Assembly (NCBI RefSeq): GCF_007176755.1
Contig: NZ_BJTV01000006.1
Span: 310,001 to 374,000 of the forward strand
Reading direction: 5' to 3'
DNA: 64,000 nucleotides
From: Streptomyces sp. 1-11
GTDB lineage: Bacteria > Actinomycetota > Actinomycetes > Streptomycetales > Streptomycetaceae
The notes beneath the pieces are model-generated. The model did not search any database and was not told where the DNA came from. It worked only from the letters and a program-made list of their open reading frames with translations. Of this stretch, positions 1 through 8,480 are shown in pieces (within the stretch, counting starts at the first letter, position 1; every line of letters begins with the position of its first letter). A program made the position numbers and the translations under genes.

Positions 1-1
1 C

Positions 2-517
2 GCGGCACTGCTCGCCGGGACGCCCGCGACGGTGCTGTGCGGGGACTCGCGCACGCTGGAGCTGTGCCGCTACTTCGAGATCCCGCACCAGTTGCTGGAG
101 AAGGTCGGCAAGGACCTGGAGGCGACGGACCCGGCCCGGCTGTACGAGCAGGCCGATTTCAGCGGTCTCGTCGGCAACCACGCGGAGCGGTTCGACCGGT
201 TCACCGCCTTCCTGGACAAGAACGGGCTGCAGAACACCTTCACGCACGGCGACGGCGGCGCCGCCTTCGACAAGCGGATGCGGTCGCTGTCGTTCCCGCC
301 GGGCGTGCGCCCGTGGAACGACACGGACCTCACGTCGCTCACCACCCGGTTCGGCTGGCTGCACACCCAGGTCGGCGAGCTGTCCAAGGACAACGAGCGG
401 CTGCGGCGGGAGGTGGCACGGGCCAAGCGGGTCAAGGACACCGTCCCCGCGCCCGCGGCCTCCGTCTACCGGCGCGCCCGCCGCGTGGTCGGCCGGGCTC
501 TGCACCCGGGCAAGTAG
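2..517 (+). CDS. Polysaccharide pyruvyl transferase-like protein, C-terminal part (5' end outside window)
   Basis: The frame is open from the first bases of the window, so this is the last ~171 residues of a longer protein. It starts in a segment with a Thr-Pro-Ala-Thr turn followed by a Thr-Arg-Glu/Leu-type helix (CGDSRTLELCRYFEIP), which resembles the region of polysaccharide pyruvyl transferases that follows their conserved His and binds the nucleotide-type donor or glycan. A short coiled-coil-like stretch (GELSKDNERLRREV) and a basic tail follow. It is convergent with the glycosyltransferase gene ending at 546. The family call rests on a short region; another glycan-modifying enzyme is possible. 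Confidence 0.55.
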   Translation, partial: AALLAGTPATVLCGDSRTLELCRYFEIPHQLLEKVGKDLEATDPARLYEQADFSGLVGNHAERFDRFTAFLDKNGLQNTFTHGDGGAAFDKRMRSLSFPPGVRPWNDTDLTSLTTRFGWLHTQVGELSKDNERLRREVARAKRVKDTVPAPAASVYRRARRVVGRALHPGK

Positions 518-545
518 CGCGGGCCCGGCGCGGCGCCGGCCGGTC

Positions 546-1760
546 TCAGGCCGCCGCCGCGCCGATCCGGGCGCTCGGCAGCAGCCGCCTGATCCTGCGC
601 AGTGCCCGGCGCGGGAGGGAGTGGGCGGCCGGCTCGCGGTATCCGGGGAAGGCGCGGGCCTCCTTGGGTCCGGCGAGGTAGACGGCGTCGGGGACGCCGG
701 CCCCCTCGGACCGGAAGTACGGGTAGGCGAGGTACACACGGGTGCCGCGCCGCTCCAGCAGGGCCGCGGCCTGCTTTCCGGACCGTATGAACTCGACCAC
801 CTCCAGCAGCGGCTCGGTGCGCTGTTCGGCCACCAGGTGCAGCCGCAGCCGCTCGTGGACCTTCAGCCGGCGGGCCACCCCCGGGGTCCAGTAGGCCTCC
901 ATCAGCGGCCGGGCCAGTTCGAGCTTGTCCTGGCGGACCGCCTCGTCGTCCTTGAGGAACCTGGGCCCGAACTGCGGCAGCAGGGTGATGAGGAAGGGCC
1001 GGACCATCAGTTCGTCGCGCCGGGCGCCGGCCGGGACCATGTCGGCGATGAGCTTCATCAGGGCGCGCGCGGAGTCGAAGCGCAGCGTGTAGCCGCCGGT
1101 CTTCGTCACGTGCTTGCCGTCCTCGCGGCCCACCAGGTAGTAGCAGGTGTAGTCGGCGAGCACGGAGACGCCGTCCGCCCGCAGGTAGGCCTCCAGGGTG
1201 AAGAGCGCGTCCTCGCCGGTCCACAGCGACTCGTCGAACCGCATGCCGTGCCGCTCCAGCAGCGCGCGGCGGAACAGCTTCTGCGCGCTCAGCGTGAACT
1301 TGATGTTGGAGGAGAAGACGTCGGTCCGTTCGAGGGTCCGGCCGAACATGGACTTCGGCGGGGTGCGGTTGACGCCCTCGACCCGGCCGAGCACGACGTC
1401 GGTGCCGTTGCGGTCGGCCATGGCGACCATGCGTTCCAGCGCTTCGGCGCCGAGCCGGTCGTCGGCGTCGAGGAAGAAGACGTAGCGTCCGGCCGCCTTG
1501 CCGAGGCCGACGTTGCGCGGGCCGCTGGGGCTGCCGGAGTTCTCCTGGCGGACGACGGTCACCGGCATCCCGGCGCGGGCCGCGAACTGCTCCAGGTACT
1601 CCCCCGTGCCGTCCGTCGAGCCGTCGTCGACCGCGATGACCTCCATGCGCGCCGGTCCGATGGTCTGCGCCTCGACCGACGCCAGGCAGTCGACCAGGTA
1701 GGGCATCGCTTCGTACGCCCCGATGACGACGGTCACATCAGGCTGCGTCACGACGGTCAC
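546..1760 (-). CDS. Family 2 glycosyltransferase (GT-A)
   Basis: 404 residues with the GT2 opening VTVVIGAYEAMPYLVDCL, the DDGSTDGT nucleotide-binding turn and a LDADD metal-binding DXD-type motif near residue 100, so a cytoplasmic inverting sugar transferase using a nucleotide sugar. The GTG start at 1760 has AGGGAGA five bases upstream. The middle region (KLFRRALLERHGMRF ... VLADYTCYYLV) is clearly paralogous to the transferase at 14176-15804. It lies next to a TagF-like polymerase and a CDP-ribitol-type enzyme, so a role in decorating a teichoic-acid-like polymer is likely but not shown. The last ~120 residues are basic and may contact membrane. Confidence 0.85.
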   Translation of the reverse strand: MTVVTQPDVTVVIGAYEAMPYLVDCLASVEAQTIGPARMEVIAVDDGSTDGTGEYLEQFAARAGMPVTVVRQENSGSPSGPRNVGLGKAAGRYVFFLDADDRLGAEALERMVAMADRNGTDVVLGRVEGVNRTPPKSMFGRTLERTDVFSSNIKFTLSAQKLFRRALLERHGMRFDESLWTGEDALFTLEAYLRADGVSVLADYTCYYLVGREDGKHVTKTGGYTLRFDSARALMKLIADMVPAGARRDELMVRPFLITLLPQFGPRFLKDDEAVRQDKLELARPLMEAYWTPGVARRLKVHERLRLHLVAEQRTEPLLEVVEFIRSGKQAAALLERRGTRVYLAYPYFRSEGAGVPDAVYLAGPKEARAFPGYREPAAHSLPRRALRRIRRLLPSARIGAAAA

Positions 1761-1792
1761 GGCTCTCCCTTGTTCGTGGGACTTTTCCCCCG

Positions 1793-1827
1793 AATCGCAT
1801 CATTAGCAACGAGTAAGACGGGTTCCC
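1793..1827 (-). promoter_or_regulatory. Putative promoter for the GT2 gene
   Basis: On the minus strand GGGAAC (1822-1827) is followed after 16 bases by TAATGA (1800-1805), which would place transcription start about 33 bases before the GTG start. The -35-like element resembles those of ECF-type sigma factors more than the housekeeping one. A similar GGGAA ... TGCTAATG arrangement lies upstream of the sugar operon at about 19720-19750. Assigned by eye only. Confidence 0.35.
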
Positions 1828-1958
1828 GTCCAAGGCGGTTGCCTGACATCGAGTAATGAGTGAGCCACGCCACACGGAGTGGAACGGCCGCAACCGAAAG
1901 TACGCACGCCCGGTAAGAGCCGCTCATCGGTGTGGCAGGGGGTCGGTAAGGAGACGTG

Positions 1959-1999
1959 AAAAAGGGCCGGCCCCCGGAGTGATCCGGGGGCCGGCCCTT
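1959..1999 (-). terminator. Intrinsic terminator after the TagF-like gene
   Basis: Perfect 17-bp inverted repeat, 1962-1978 with 1983-1999, loop GTGA. On the minus strand it is followed by a run of five T, 13 bases after the stop codon at 2013. Confidence 0.85.
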
Positions 2000-2012
2000 G
2001 GCCGTGGAGCCG

Positions 2013-4133
2013 TCAGACCGCGTTCACGCCGTCCGTGTCACCGGCGGAGGCGTTCCGCTGGGCCGGCAGTGCGGTGGTCAGCTCGGCCGCCTCGGCGGGG
2101 TCGACGTTGGCCGCGCCGACCCGCGACTCCTGGCCGACGTTGCGGATGTCGGCCTTACGGGCGAGGTCCGCGACCGCGGTGTTGAACTGGTCGATGGACT
2201 TCGGCTCGTCCGGGCCCAGCAGGTACCGCTTGAGCTCCTTGCGGTCCCCGGCCAGGGGGTCGGCGGACGGGTCGCGGACCGCGTCCAGCAGGCCGCCCAG
2301 CTCGGCCGCGCTGTTGGACAGGATCGTCGCGGCCCGCACGGCCGTGTTGTGCCGCCTGAACTCCTCCGCGCCCAGCTCGCCGGAGTCCGTGACGGCGTAC
2401 GGCTTGCCGCTCGCGATGAAGTCGGAGACCACCGAGGAGATGTCGGAGACCATCGCGTCGGAGACGTTGAAGCAGTCGTACAGGCGCGGCTCGGCGCCGC
2501 TGATGACCTTGTGCTCGTACTCCGGGAAGGAACGCCAGTAGGCGTCGTTCCACTCGGCGCGCAGCCGGGCGATCTCCTCGTGCCGCCTGACGTCCACGAT
2601 CCCGTCCCGGGTGGCCTCGGCCTCGTCGACGTTGTCACCGGTGACACCGGCCAGCTCGGCCAGGCGGGCCTCGATGCGGGTCAGCTCGCCCCGGGCCCGC
2701 TCCTGCGCGGCGGTGTCGGCGCTGAAGCGGGAGTCGGCGGCGCGCTCGGCGGCGGCCTTCTCGACCAGGGCGGTGATGCGCCGGTGGGCGGCGCCGGCCC
2801 GGGAGCTGACGGTTCCCGTGAAGGGGTGCGGCTTGTACAGCACGCGCACCGGCGGGTCGGCCTTGACCAGCTTCTTCACGATGTTCTCGCCGGCCAGCAC
2901 GATCGAGGTGTTGCCCGGGTTGCCGTCCCAGCCCTCCCAGGTGGGGGCGTACAGCACGGTCGGGATGCGGCCCTCGGGCACGCCCCGCCAGGTGGTGATC
3001 GGCGCGAGCTGCGGGCGGCCCACCTCGACGATGTCCTCGTCGCGGACGCCGACGTCGGCGATGGCGTAGCGGTCGCGGCCGGCCCGGCCGGCGGTCCACA
3101 CCTCGTCGTACACCTTGCTGTACGGGTTGACGCTGGCCAGCTTGTCGCTGTCCCCGTGGCCGATGAAGACGTGCTTCATGGTGGGCACGCGCAGCAGGTG
3201 GATGTTCTTGCCGACGTTGGCCGCGTAGAGCGCGACGCGCACCGTCGTGAGGTCCATGTTCATCAGGTGCACCCCTCCGGGCACGCAGATGACGGGGACG
3301 GTGGTGGGGGCGAGGCTGTTCAGGATGACGCGCTCGCGGAGGATGATCAGCGGCCGGGTGTCCAGCTGCTCCATCGTCTCCAGCCACATGTTGACCTGGT
3401 ACGCGGAGTCCTTGGAGCCGGAGAAGTACAGGACCGTCTCCGGCCGGTAGGCGCTCAGCCAGTCGTCCAGGGCGGCCAGCACGACCTCGGCCTTCGGCGG
3501 TGTCCGCCGGCCGCGCACGTACGGCAGCAGCACCGCGACGTACAGGCAGCCGAGGACCAGGGTGACGCCGACGCCGATGAAGCCGACGAAGGCGTCGTCC
3601 AGCGTGGCGGAGACCAGGAGCCCGGCGACCGCGAACAGGTCGAGGTGGAGCATCTTCTCCGCGGAGCGGTCCAGCAGGCGGCGCGGCGGGGCGTCCGGGA
3701 TGCGGACGCGGGACTTCAGGTCGACGTTGCGGGTGGCGACCGGCATCCGGCGGCGGTTGCGGATCAGCGTCACGAGGGCGCCGTGGGGGGCCTGCAGGCC
3801 GTAGAAGGCGATGAAGCAGGCGACCGCGGTGAAGAAGACCAGGTTGTCCCCGAGGGACATCCGGGCCAGCAGCAGGATGAGCAGCAGCTGCCGGATCAGG
3901 AACCGGATCGACAGACCGGCCCGGACCTTGCTCAGGCGGTTGATCAGATAGCTGCCCTTGCGGTGCAGAAAGTGGTCCGCCAGGTACGTCACGGCGGCCG
4001 CGACCACGAAGGCGTAAACGCTGGGGATGAGCGCGGCCAGCATGAGGCAGGGGAAGCCCAGCATCATGAGGGCCGCCGCGGCCAGCTCGGCCGCGCTGCC
4101 CACCCGGGCGACGCGAATAGCGGTGGATATCAC
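2013..4133 (-). CDS. CDP-glycerol/ribitol glycero(ribitol)phosphotransferase family protein (TagF/TarL-like) with N-terminal membrane region
   Basis: About 706 residues. The first ~160 are hydrophobic with several likely membrane segments; the rest is a TagF-type polymerase domain. Visible motifs are FIGHGDSDK (catalytic His region), LYAPTWEGW, LYKPHP and SDISSVVSDFIASGKP, all characteristic of enzymes that add polyol phosphate from CDP-glycerol or CDP-ribitol. An insertion of charged residues, coiled-coil-like, interrupts the domain after the LYKPHP motif. I chose the GTG at 4133, with AGG seven bases upstream, over the longer frame. The neighbour at 4309-5805 probably makes CDP-ribitol, so a ribitol-phosphate polymerase is my preferred reading. 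The substrate cannot be read from sequence. Confidence 0.85.
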   Translation of the reverse strand: MISTAIRVARVGSAAELAAAALMMLGFPCLMLAALIPSVYAFVVAAAVTYLADHFLHRKGSYLINRLSKVRAGLSIRFLIRQLLLILLLARMSLGDNLVFFTAVACFIAFYGLQAPHGALVTLIRNRRRMPVATRNVDLKSRVRIPDAPPRRLLDRSAEKMLHLDLFAVAGLLVSATLDDAFVGFIGVGVTLVLGCLYVAVLLPYVRGRRTPPKAEVVLAALDDWLSAYRPETVLYFSGSKDSAYQVNMWLETMEQLDTRPLIILRERVILNSLAPTTVPVICVPGGVHLMNMDLTTVRVALYAANVGKNIHLLRVPTMKHVFIGHGDSDKLASVNPYSKVYDEVWTAGRAGRDRYAIADVGVRDEDIVEVGRPQLAPITTWRGVPEGRIPTVLYAPTWEGWDGNPGNTSIVLAGENIVKKLVKADPPVRVLYKPHPFTGTVSSRAGAAHRRITALVEKAAAERAADSRFSADTAAQERARGELTRIEARLAELAGVTGDNVDEAEATRDGIVDVRRHEEIARLRAEWNDAYWRSFPEYEHKVISGAEPRLYDCFNVSDAMVSDISSVVSDFIASGKPYAVTDSGELGAEEFRRHNTAVRAATILSNSAAELGGLLDAVRDPSADPLAGDRKELKRYLLGPDEPKSIDQFNTAVADLARKADIRNVGQESRVGAANVDPAEAAELTTALPAQRNASAGDTDGVNAV

Positions 4134-4308
4134 GGAGAAACCTGCTCTGGGAGGGGGGAGTGCCGGTTTTGTTCGGTATTGCCGGAATTGAGCGATGATT
4201 CGCGGGCTGTACCTGGTTTTTGAGGGGTACGGACTCAGGCCTCTGCAAACGCCCAGTGAATGAGCGAGCACAGAGGCCTGAATTCCCAAAAGCTATTTAC
4301 CGCGATTA

Positions 4309-5805
4309 TTACACGCCGTCCTGACGGTCCAGCACCGTGGCCAGAGCCTGCTCGAAACCGGAGGCCTTGGCGGCGCCCGCGGTCGGGTCCTGCTGGCGGA
4401 CGTCGATGACGTGACCGGTGAGCTCCGAGAGCAGCACGTCCAGGGAGGTGCGGGCCACGGCCTCGGAGGAGAGCAGCGAGCCGGCCGGCTCCTGGCCGAA
4501 CGCCTTGGTGCGCATCGGGGTGGCGGTGCGCTCGGGGTTGATGCAGTTGACGCGGATGCCCTCGGAGGCCCACTCGTCGGACAGCGCCTGGGTGAGGTTC
4601 ACCATGGCGGCCTTGGTGGAGGAGTAGAGGCTGTACTCGGCGCGGCCGCGGGTGTAGCTGCTGGAGGTGTAGAGCAGCAGCTGGCCCTTGGTCTCCGACA
4701 GGTACTTGTACGAGGAGCGCGCGATCTGCACCGGGGCCAGGTAGTTGACCTTCAGCGCCTCCTCGATGGTGGCGTTGTCGGTCTCGGCGAGCCTGCCGAT
4801 GCGCAGCACGCCCGCGGTGTTGACCACGTAGTCGATCCGGCCGGTCTCCGCGTACGCCTTGGACAGCGCGTCGTCGACCTCCTCCGGGTTCTCCACGTGG
4901 GTGCCGGTGGTGGAGCGGCCCAGCGCGTAGACGGAGGCGCCGTAGGACTCGGCGAGTTCGGCGATGTCCTTGCCGATGCCGTAGGAGCCGCCGAAGATGA
5001 CGACCGTCTTGCCGGTCAGCAGGTCGCGGTAGGCCTCCTCGCCCTTCTGCTCCGGGGCGGCCGTCGAGGCGAGCTGGAACAGCTTGTCGGCGATGAAGAC
5101 GTCGACCGGCTGGGTCACCTTCATGTTGTACTCGTCACCCGCCACGACGTGGATCGGCACGTCCGGCAGGTACTTGAGCACGACGGAGCAGTCGTCCGTG
5201 GCCTGGAAGTTGGGGTCGCCGGAGGCGACCTCGTAGGCGCGGCGGATCGTGGACAGCTTGAAGGCCTGCGGGGTCTGGCCGCGGCGCAGCCGGGAGCGGT
5301 CCGGGATCTCGGTGATGAACTCGCCGTCCTCGCCGTGCGTGCGCGTGACGATGATGGTGTCCGCGGACGGGATGGCCACGTCCACGGCCTGGAAGCGCTC
5401 CAGCGCGGTCACGCAGTCGTCGATGACGCGCTGCGAGAGCAGGGGGCGCACGGCGTCGTGGAAGAGGACGTTGAGGTCCTCGCCCTCGGCCAGGCCCTCG
5501 CCGAGGGCGGAAATCGCGCGCTCGGTGGTCTCGTTGCGGGTCGAGCCGCCCTCGATGACCTTCTTCACCTTGGTGAAGCCGGCCTTGGCCACGATCTTCT
5601 CGACGTCCGGCACATAACCCGGCGCCATCAGCACGATGATGTCGTCGATCGAGTCGGCCTTCTCGAAAGTGGTCAGCGTGTGCTCGATGACGGCCTTGCC
5701 GGCGATCTTCAGCAGCTGCTTGGGGATCGACAGACCCACCCGCTGGCCGGTGCCACCGGCCAGGACGACTGCGGTGGTTCGGGGCTTGGCTATGTGCTGT
5801 GACAC
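4309..5805 (-). CDS. Bifunctional cytidylyltransferase / short-chain dehydrogenase (probable CDP-ribitol synthase, Bcs1/Acs1-like)
   Basis: 498 residues in two domains. Residues ~8-235 form an IspD/TarI-type cytidylyltransferase (VVLAGGTGQRVGLSIPKQLL loop that binds CTP). Residues ~253-480 form an NAD(P)-dependent SDR with GGSYGIGK, a catalytic SSSYT segment and YSSTK (YxxxK). This architecture matches the Haemophilus bifunctional enzyme that reduces ribulose 5-phosphate and couples it to CTP, giving CDP-ribitol. In Gram-positive models TarI and TarJ are separate and TarJ is a zinc dehydrogenase, so the SDR fusion is a distinct solution. GTG start at 5805 with AGGTAGG upstream. Co-oriented with the TagF-like gene 175 bases downstream. 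Confidence 0.85.
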   Translation of the reverse strand: MSQHIAKPRTTAVVLAGGTGQRVGLSIPKQLLKIAGKAVIEHTLTTFEKADSIDDIIVLMAPGYVPDVEKIVAKAGFTKVKKVIEGGSTRNETTERAISALGEGLAEGEDLNVLFHDAVRPLLSQRVIDDCVTALERFQAVDVAIPSADTIIVTRTHGEDGEFITEIPDRSRLRRGQTPQAFKLSTIRRAYEVASGDPNFQATDDCSVVLKYLPDVPIHVVAGDEYNMKVTQPVDVFIADKLFQLASTAAPEQKGEEAYRDLLTGKTVVIFGGSYGIGKDIAELAESYGASVYALGRSTTGTHVENPEEVDDALSKAYAETGRIDYVVNTAGVLRIGRLAETDNATIEEALKVNYLAPVQIARSSYKYLSETKGQLLLYTSSSYTRGRAEYSLYSSTKAAMVNLTQALSDEWASEGIRVNCINPERTATPMRTKAFGQEPAGSLLSSEAVARTSLDVLLSELTGHVIDVRQQDPTAGAAKASGFEQALATVLDRQDGV

Positions 5806-6015
5806 AGGCTGACCTACCTTGGGGCGACAGGGAACGTTCGAAATGGTCCCACTTCGGGTAACCGCTGTGCAAGGTGAGTGACGTCCCATGCATATGTGCG
5901 CGCCACCTGTCATTCACCTGCCGCCCCCGGTCATTGGGCGACGCCGCTGTGAACCTCTGTGGAATTGCTGTGAGTAAGTCCACAGGTAGCTCACGGGCCC
6001 GTCCGGCGCCGGTGT

Positions 6016-6270
6016 TCAGCGGCGCCCCGGCCGTTTAGGGCAGCGGTGGCCGAGGACCCGGACGCCGGGTGCGCCGATCCGCTGCGCCGCCGCGGCGCCG
6101 ATCCCGGCCGCCGCCTCGGCCGCCCGGCGGGGGGTGGCGATCCTCACGTCCGCCGGCGTCGGGCTGCACGTGTTCTTCATATGCATGACGGCGCCGTTGC
6201 GGATCAGCCGCGAATACAGCTCGTCGGACGGCCCATTGCCACGGAATTCGACATCAAGGTTCCGCGGCAT
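6016..6270 (-). CDS. Small hypothetical ORF, possibly a gene remnant
   Basis: 84 codons from an ATG at 6270. The frame stays open upstream of that ATG for at least ~25 codons with protein-like composition (VPDTANRSLTLAETEMPRN), and residues ~45-75 are Ala-rich with VRIATPRRAAEAA. I recognise no family. The sensible composition, the lack of a good ribosome binding site and the open upstream frame suggest either a short real protein with a non-ATG start or the tail of a decayed gene. Confidence 0.3.
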   Translation of the reverse strand: MPRNLDVEFRGNGPSDELYSRLIRNGAVMHMKNTCSPTPADVRIATPRRAAEAAAGIGAAAAQRIGAPGVRVLGHRCPKRPGRR

Positions 6271-6365
6271 TTCGGTCTCGGCCAGGGTAAGGGATCGATT
6301 CGCGGTGTCCGGAACCGGCCGCAGGAGATTCTCCGGCGGTCCGAGCAGCGCGTCGAAGGGAGCCC

Positions 6366-6419
6366 GGGACCCGGATGGGTCCCGGCCCCGCCCGCCCGGA
6401 CCGGCACCCCCGGGCGGGC
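6366..6419 (-). terminator. Tandem hairpins after the phosphatase gene
   Basis: Two adjacent inverted repeats: 6390-6399 with 6410-6419 (10 bp) and 6366-6372 with 6377-6383 (7 bp, loop GGAT). They lie just past the stop codon at 6458 in the minus direction. No U-tract. Confidence 0.5.
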
Positions 6420-6420
6420 C

Positions 6421-6482
6421 GTGTCACAGGGTCCGCACGCCGGACTCGTGGTCCGTGTCACACGGTCCGCACGCCGGGCTCG
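6421..6482. repeat. 28-bp direct repeat spanning the 3' end of the phosphatase gene
   Basis: 6421-6448 and 6455-6482 are nearly identical (two mismatches). The right copy encodes the last codons of the phosphatase; the left copy lies beyond the stop and would encode almost the same tail. This looks like a small tandem duplication of the gene end. Confidence 0.75.
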
Positions 6483-8011
6483 CCCGCCTCCACCCGCAGC
6501 CGCGCCAGGGTCCGCGCGCCCGACTTCGGCGCCAGGACCGTGTCGACGACCCGCACGCGGGCGTCGATGCGGTCGCGGCGGATGTCGAAGAGGTGGTAGC
6601 CGCGGTGGGCGTCGATCACCTTCCAGTGCGGGTTGTCCGCTCTCAGCGGGTCCCACTGGGCGTGGAACGCGGCCTGGTCCTGGTCGCCGCCGCTGGAGAC
6701 GGAGGCGCCGACGAACTCCGCGCCGACGACGGCGGAGGCGGGGTCGGCGAAGTCCTTTTTGAGGTCGCTGATCATCGTCAGGTGCCGGTCGCCGCTGAGC
6801 ACCACCGGGTTGCGGACCCCGGCGAACTCCGCCAGCAGGGCGTTGCGTTCGGCCTGGTAGCCGTCCCAGGCGTCGTAGTACCAGAGCTTGCCCTTGCCGG
6901 GCCGCAGGTCGGTCTCGGCCATCATGATCTGCGAGGCGACGAGGTTCCACTGGGCCGGCGAGCCGTGCAGCCCGTCGAGCAGCCACCGCTTCTGCGCGGC
7001 GCCGAGCATGGTGAGCGAGGGGTTCTCGGCGTCGGCCTGGCTCGTGGCCTGGTCGTCGCGGAACTGCCGGGTGTCCAGCACGTTGAGCCGGGCGAGGCGG
7101 CCGAAGTCCAGCCTGCGGTGCATCCGGATGTGCGGGCCGTCCGGGACGGCGGTGGCGCGGACCGGCATGTGCTCGTAGTAGGCCTGGTAGGCGGCGGTCA
7201 GGCGGGCCGTGAACGCGTCGTGCGACTGCTTGCCGGGGTCCTGCGGGATCTCGCCGGCGAAGTCGTTGTCGACCTCGTGGTCGTCGAAGGTGACCACCCA
7301 GGGGGCGTGGGCGTGCATCGCGGCGAGGCCGGGGTCGGTGCGGTACTGGGCGTACCGGTTGCGGTACTCGACGAGGGTGTACGGCTCCCCGGTGCCCTCG
7401 TGCCGCCGCACGGCCGTCGCGGACGGCGTCGACTCGTAGATGTAGTCGCCGACGAAGAGGACGACGTCCGGGTCCTGGGCGAGCATGTCGGCGTACGGCG
7501 TGAAGTAGCCGTGCTGCCAGTTCTGGCAGGAGGCGAGCGCGACGCGCAGGGAGCCGTCCCGCCGACGCGGGTGGGGGGCGGTTCGGGTCCGGCCGGTGGG
7601 CGAGAGCTGCCCGCCCGCGCGGAAGCGGTACCAGTACCGGCGGTCCGGGCGCAGCCACCGTACGTCCACGTGCACGCTGTGCCCCAGCTCGGGCCGGGCC
7701 TGGGCGGTGCCCCGGCGGACGGTCCGGCGGAACCGCTCGTCCTCGGCGAGTTCCCACTCCACCGGGACGGTGGTGTCCGGCATCCCGCCGCCGTTCAGCG
7801 GGTCGGGGGCGAGCCGGGTCCACAGCACGACGCCGTCGGGCAGCGGGTCTCCGGAGGCGACGCCGAGGGTGAACAGGCCGTCGGGGAGCGGGGCGCCGGC
7901 GGCGCGGGCGGTGTCAGGCAGCCAGAGCCGGGCGGAGGCCGCGGCGCCGAGGACGGCGGCACCCGCGGTCAGAAAGCGGCGTCGGTCGCGGTGCGGTGCT
8001 GCTCCGGTCAT
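6458..8011 (-). CDS. PhoD-like alkaline phosphatase/phosphodiesterase, Tat-exported
   Basis: 517 residues. The N-terminus has a Tat signal (RRRFLTAG, then an Ala-rich hydrophobic core ending at TARA, ~residue 37), so it acts outside the cell. The mature part begins with the PhoD Fn3-like domain (FTLGVASGDPLPDGVVLWTR) followed by the metallophosphatase domain with FVGDYIYES, TFDDHEVDN, LDTRQFR and LSGDRH. PhoD enzymes release phosphate from diesters and, in Bacillus, degrade wall teichoic acid; neighbouring teichoic-type genes make that substrate plausible. I used the ATG at 8011 (GGGAG 8 bases upstream) instead of the longer frame. No PHO box search was possible. Confidence 0.92.
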   Translation of the reverse strand: MTGAAPHRDRRRFLTAGAAVLGAAASARLWLPDTARAAGAPLPDGLFTLGVASGDPLPDGVVLWTRLAPDPLNGGGMPDTTVPVEWELAEDERFRRTVRRGTAQARPELGHSVHVDVRWLRPDRRYWYRFRAGGQLSPTGRTRTAPHPRRRDGSLRVALASCQNWQHGYFTPYADMLAQDPDVVLFVGDYIYESTPSATAVRRHEGTGEPYTLVEYRNRYAQYRTDPGLAAMHAHAPWVVTFDDHEVDNDFAGEIPQDPGKQSHDAFTARLTAAYQAYYEHMPVRATAVPDGPHIRMHRRLDFGRLARLNVLDTRQFRDDQATSQADAENPSLTMLGAAQKRWLLDGLHGSPAQWNLVASQIMMAETDLRPGKGKLWYYDAWDGYQAERNALLAEFAGVRNPVVLSGDRHLTMISDLKKDFADPASAVVGAEFVGASVSSGGDQDQAAFHAQWDPLRADNPHWKVIDAHRGYHLFDIRRDRIDARVRVVDTVLAPKSGARTLARLRVEAGEPGVRTV

Positions 8012-8231
8012 TCGCTGACTCCCTTGCCACACGGGCCTTTCGGGCTTCACTCGCGGACCCTCGGAAGCTCCCACGGCCGGGCGGCCCGGCCGCCGAACGG
8101 CGGCTCGCGTGTGCGTGACAAGAAGGCGGACAACAGGAAACCCGTCGCGGAGCCGGGACCACACCGAGAACGCGGCCGGGGCGCGAGGGGTTACGAAGCG
8201 TCAGGAACCGTGTCGATTGGGGCTGTTGGGC

Positions 8232-8396
8232 AGGCGGACCGGGCGCCCGGGGACCGGAGGCCAGGGCGAGGCGGACCGGACCGGGCGCCCGGGTACCGGA
8301 AGCGGGCCGGGACGGGCCGAGGCGGGGCGGAGCGGGCCGAGGCGAGGCGGACCGGACCGGGCGCCCGGGTACCCGAGGCAGGGCGGAGCGGAGCGG
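8232..8396. repeat. Three degenerate GC-rich tandem repeats
   Basis: A unit built around GACCGGGCGCCCGGG (itself containing the palindrome CCGGGCGCCCGG) occurs at about 8232-8260, 8269-8302 and 8344-8380, separated by purine-rich GCGGAGCGGG-type spacers. Copies two and three are more alike than copy one. Confidence 0.7.
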
Positions 8397-8400
8397 GAAA

Positions 8401-8440
8401 GCGCGCGACCCGGAAGGGATCGGTGTCCCTTCCGGGTCGC
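8401..8440 (-). terminator. Terminator downstream of obgE
   Basis: Perfect 17-bp stem, 8401-8417 with 8424-8440, loop TCGGTG, followed on the minus strand by TTT. It is preceded, just after the obgE stop, by a second perfect palindrome at 8453-8480. Confidence 0.75.
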
Positions 8441-8452
8441 GCGGTTCGGCTC

Positions 8453-8480
8453 ACCCGGGTGCGGCGGATCCGCCGCACCC
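8453..8480 (-). terminator. 28-bp perfect palindrome immediately after obgE
   Basis: 14-bp arms (8453-8466, 8467-8480) with no loop, ten bases past the stop codon. It may extrude as a hairpin and protect or end the transcript with the adjacent terminator. Confidence 0.5.

Larger units (their letters stand above)
5806..6457. other. Intergenic region upstream of the CDP-ribitol gene
   Basis: 650 bases that must hold the minus-strand promoter for the 5805 gene. It contains one small open frame (6016-6270, listed separately) and, at its left-to-right end, hairpins that serve the phosphatase gene. No RNA gene or insertion element is visible. Confidence 0.6.

Noticed and set aside
2013..4289. Longer N-terminus for the TagF-like protein (start at 4289)
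   Set aside because: The extra 52 residues are not membrane-like or family-like and cross a probable promoter region; GTG 4133 has a plausible ribosome binding site.
8232..8396. CRISPR array
   Set aside because: The units are degenerate, nearly back to back, without unique spacers and without cas genes.
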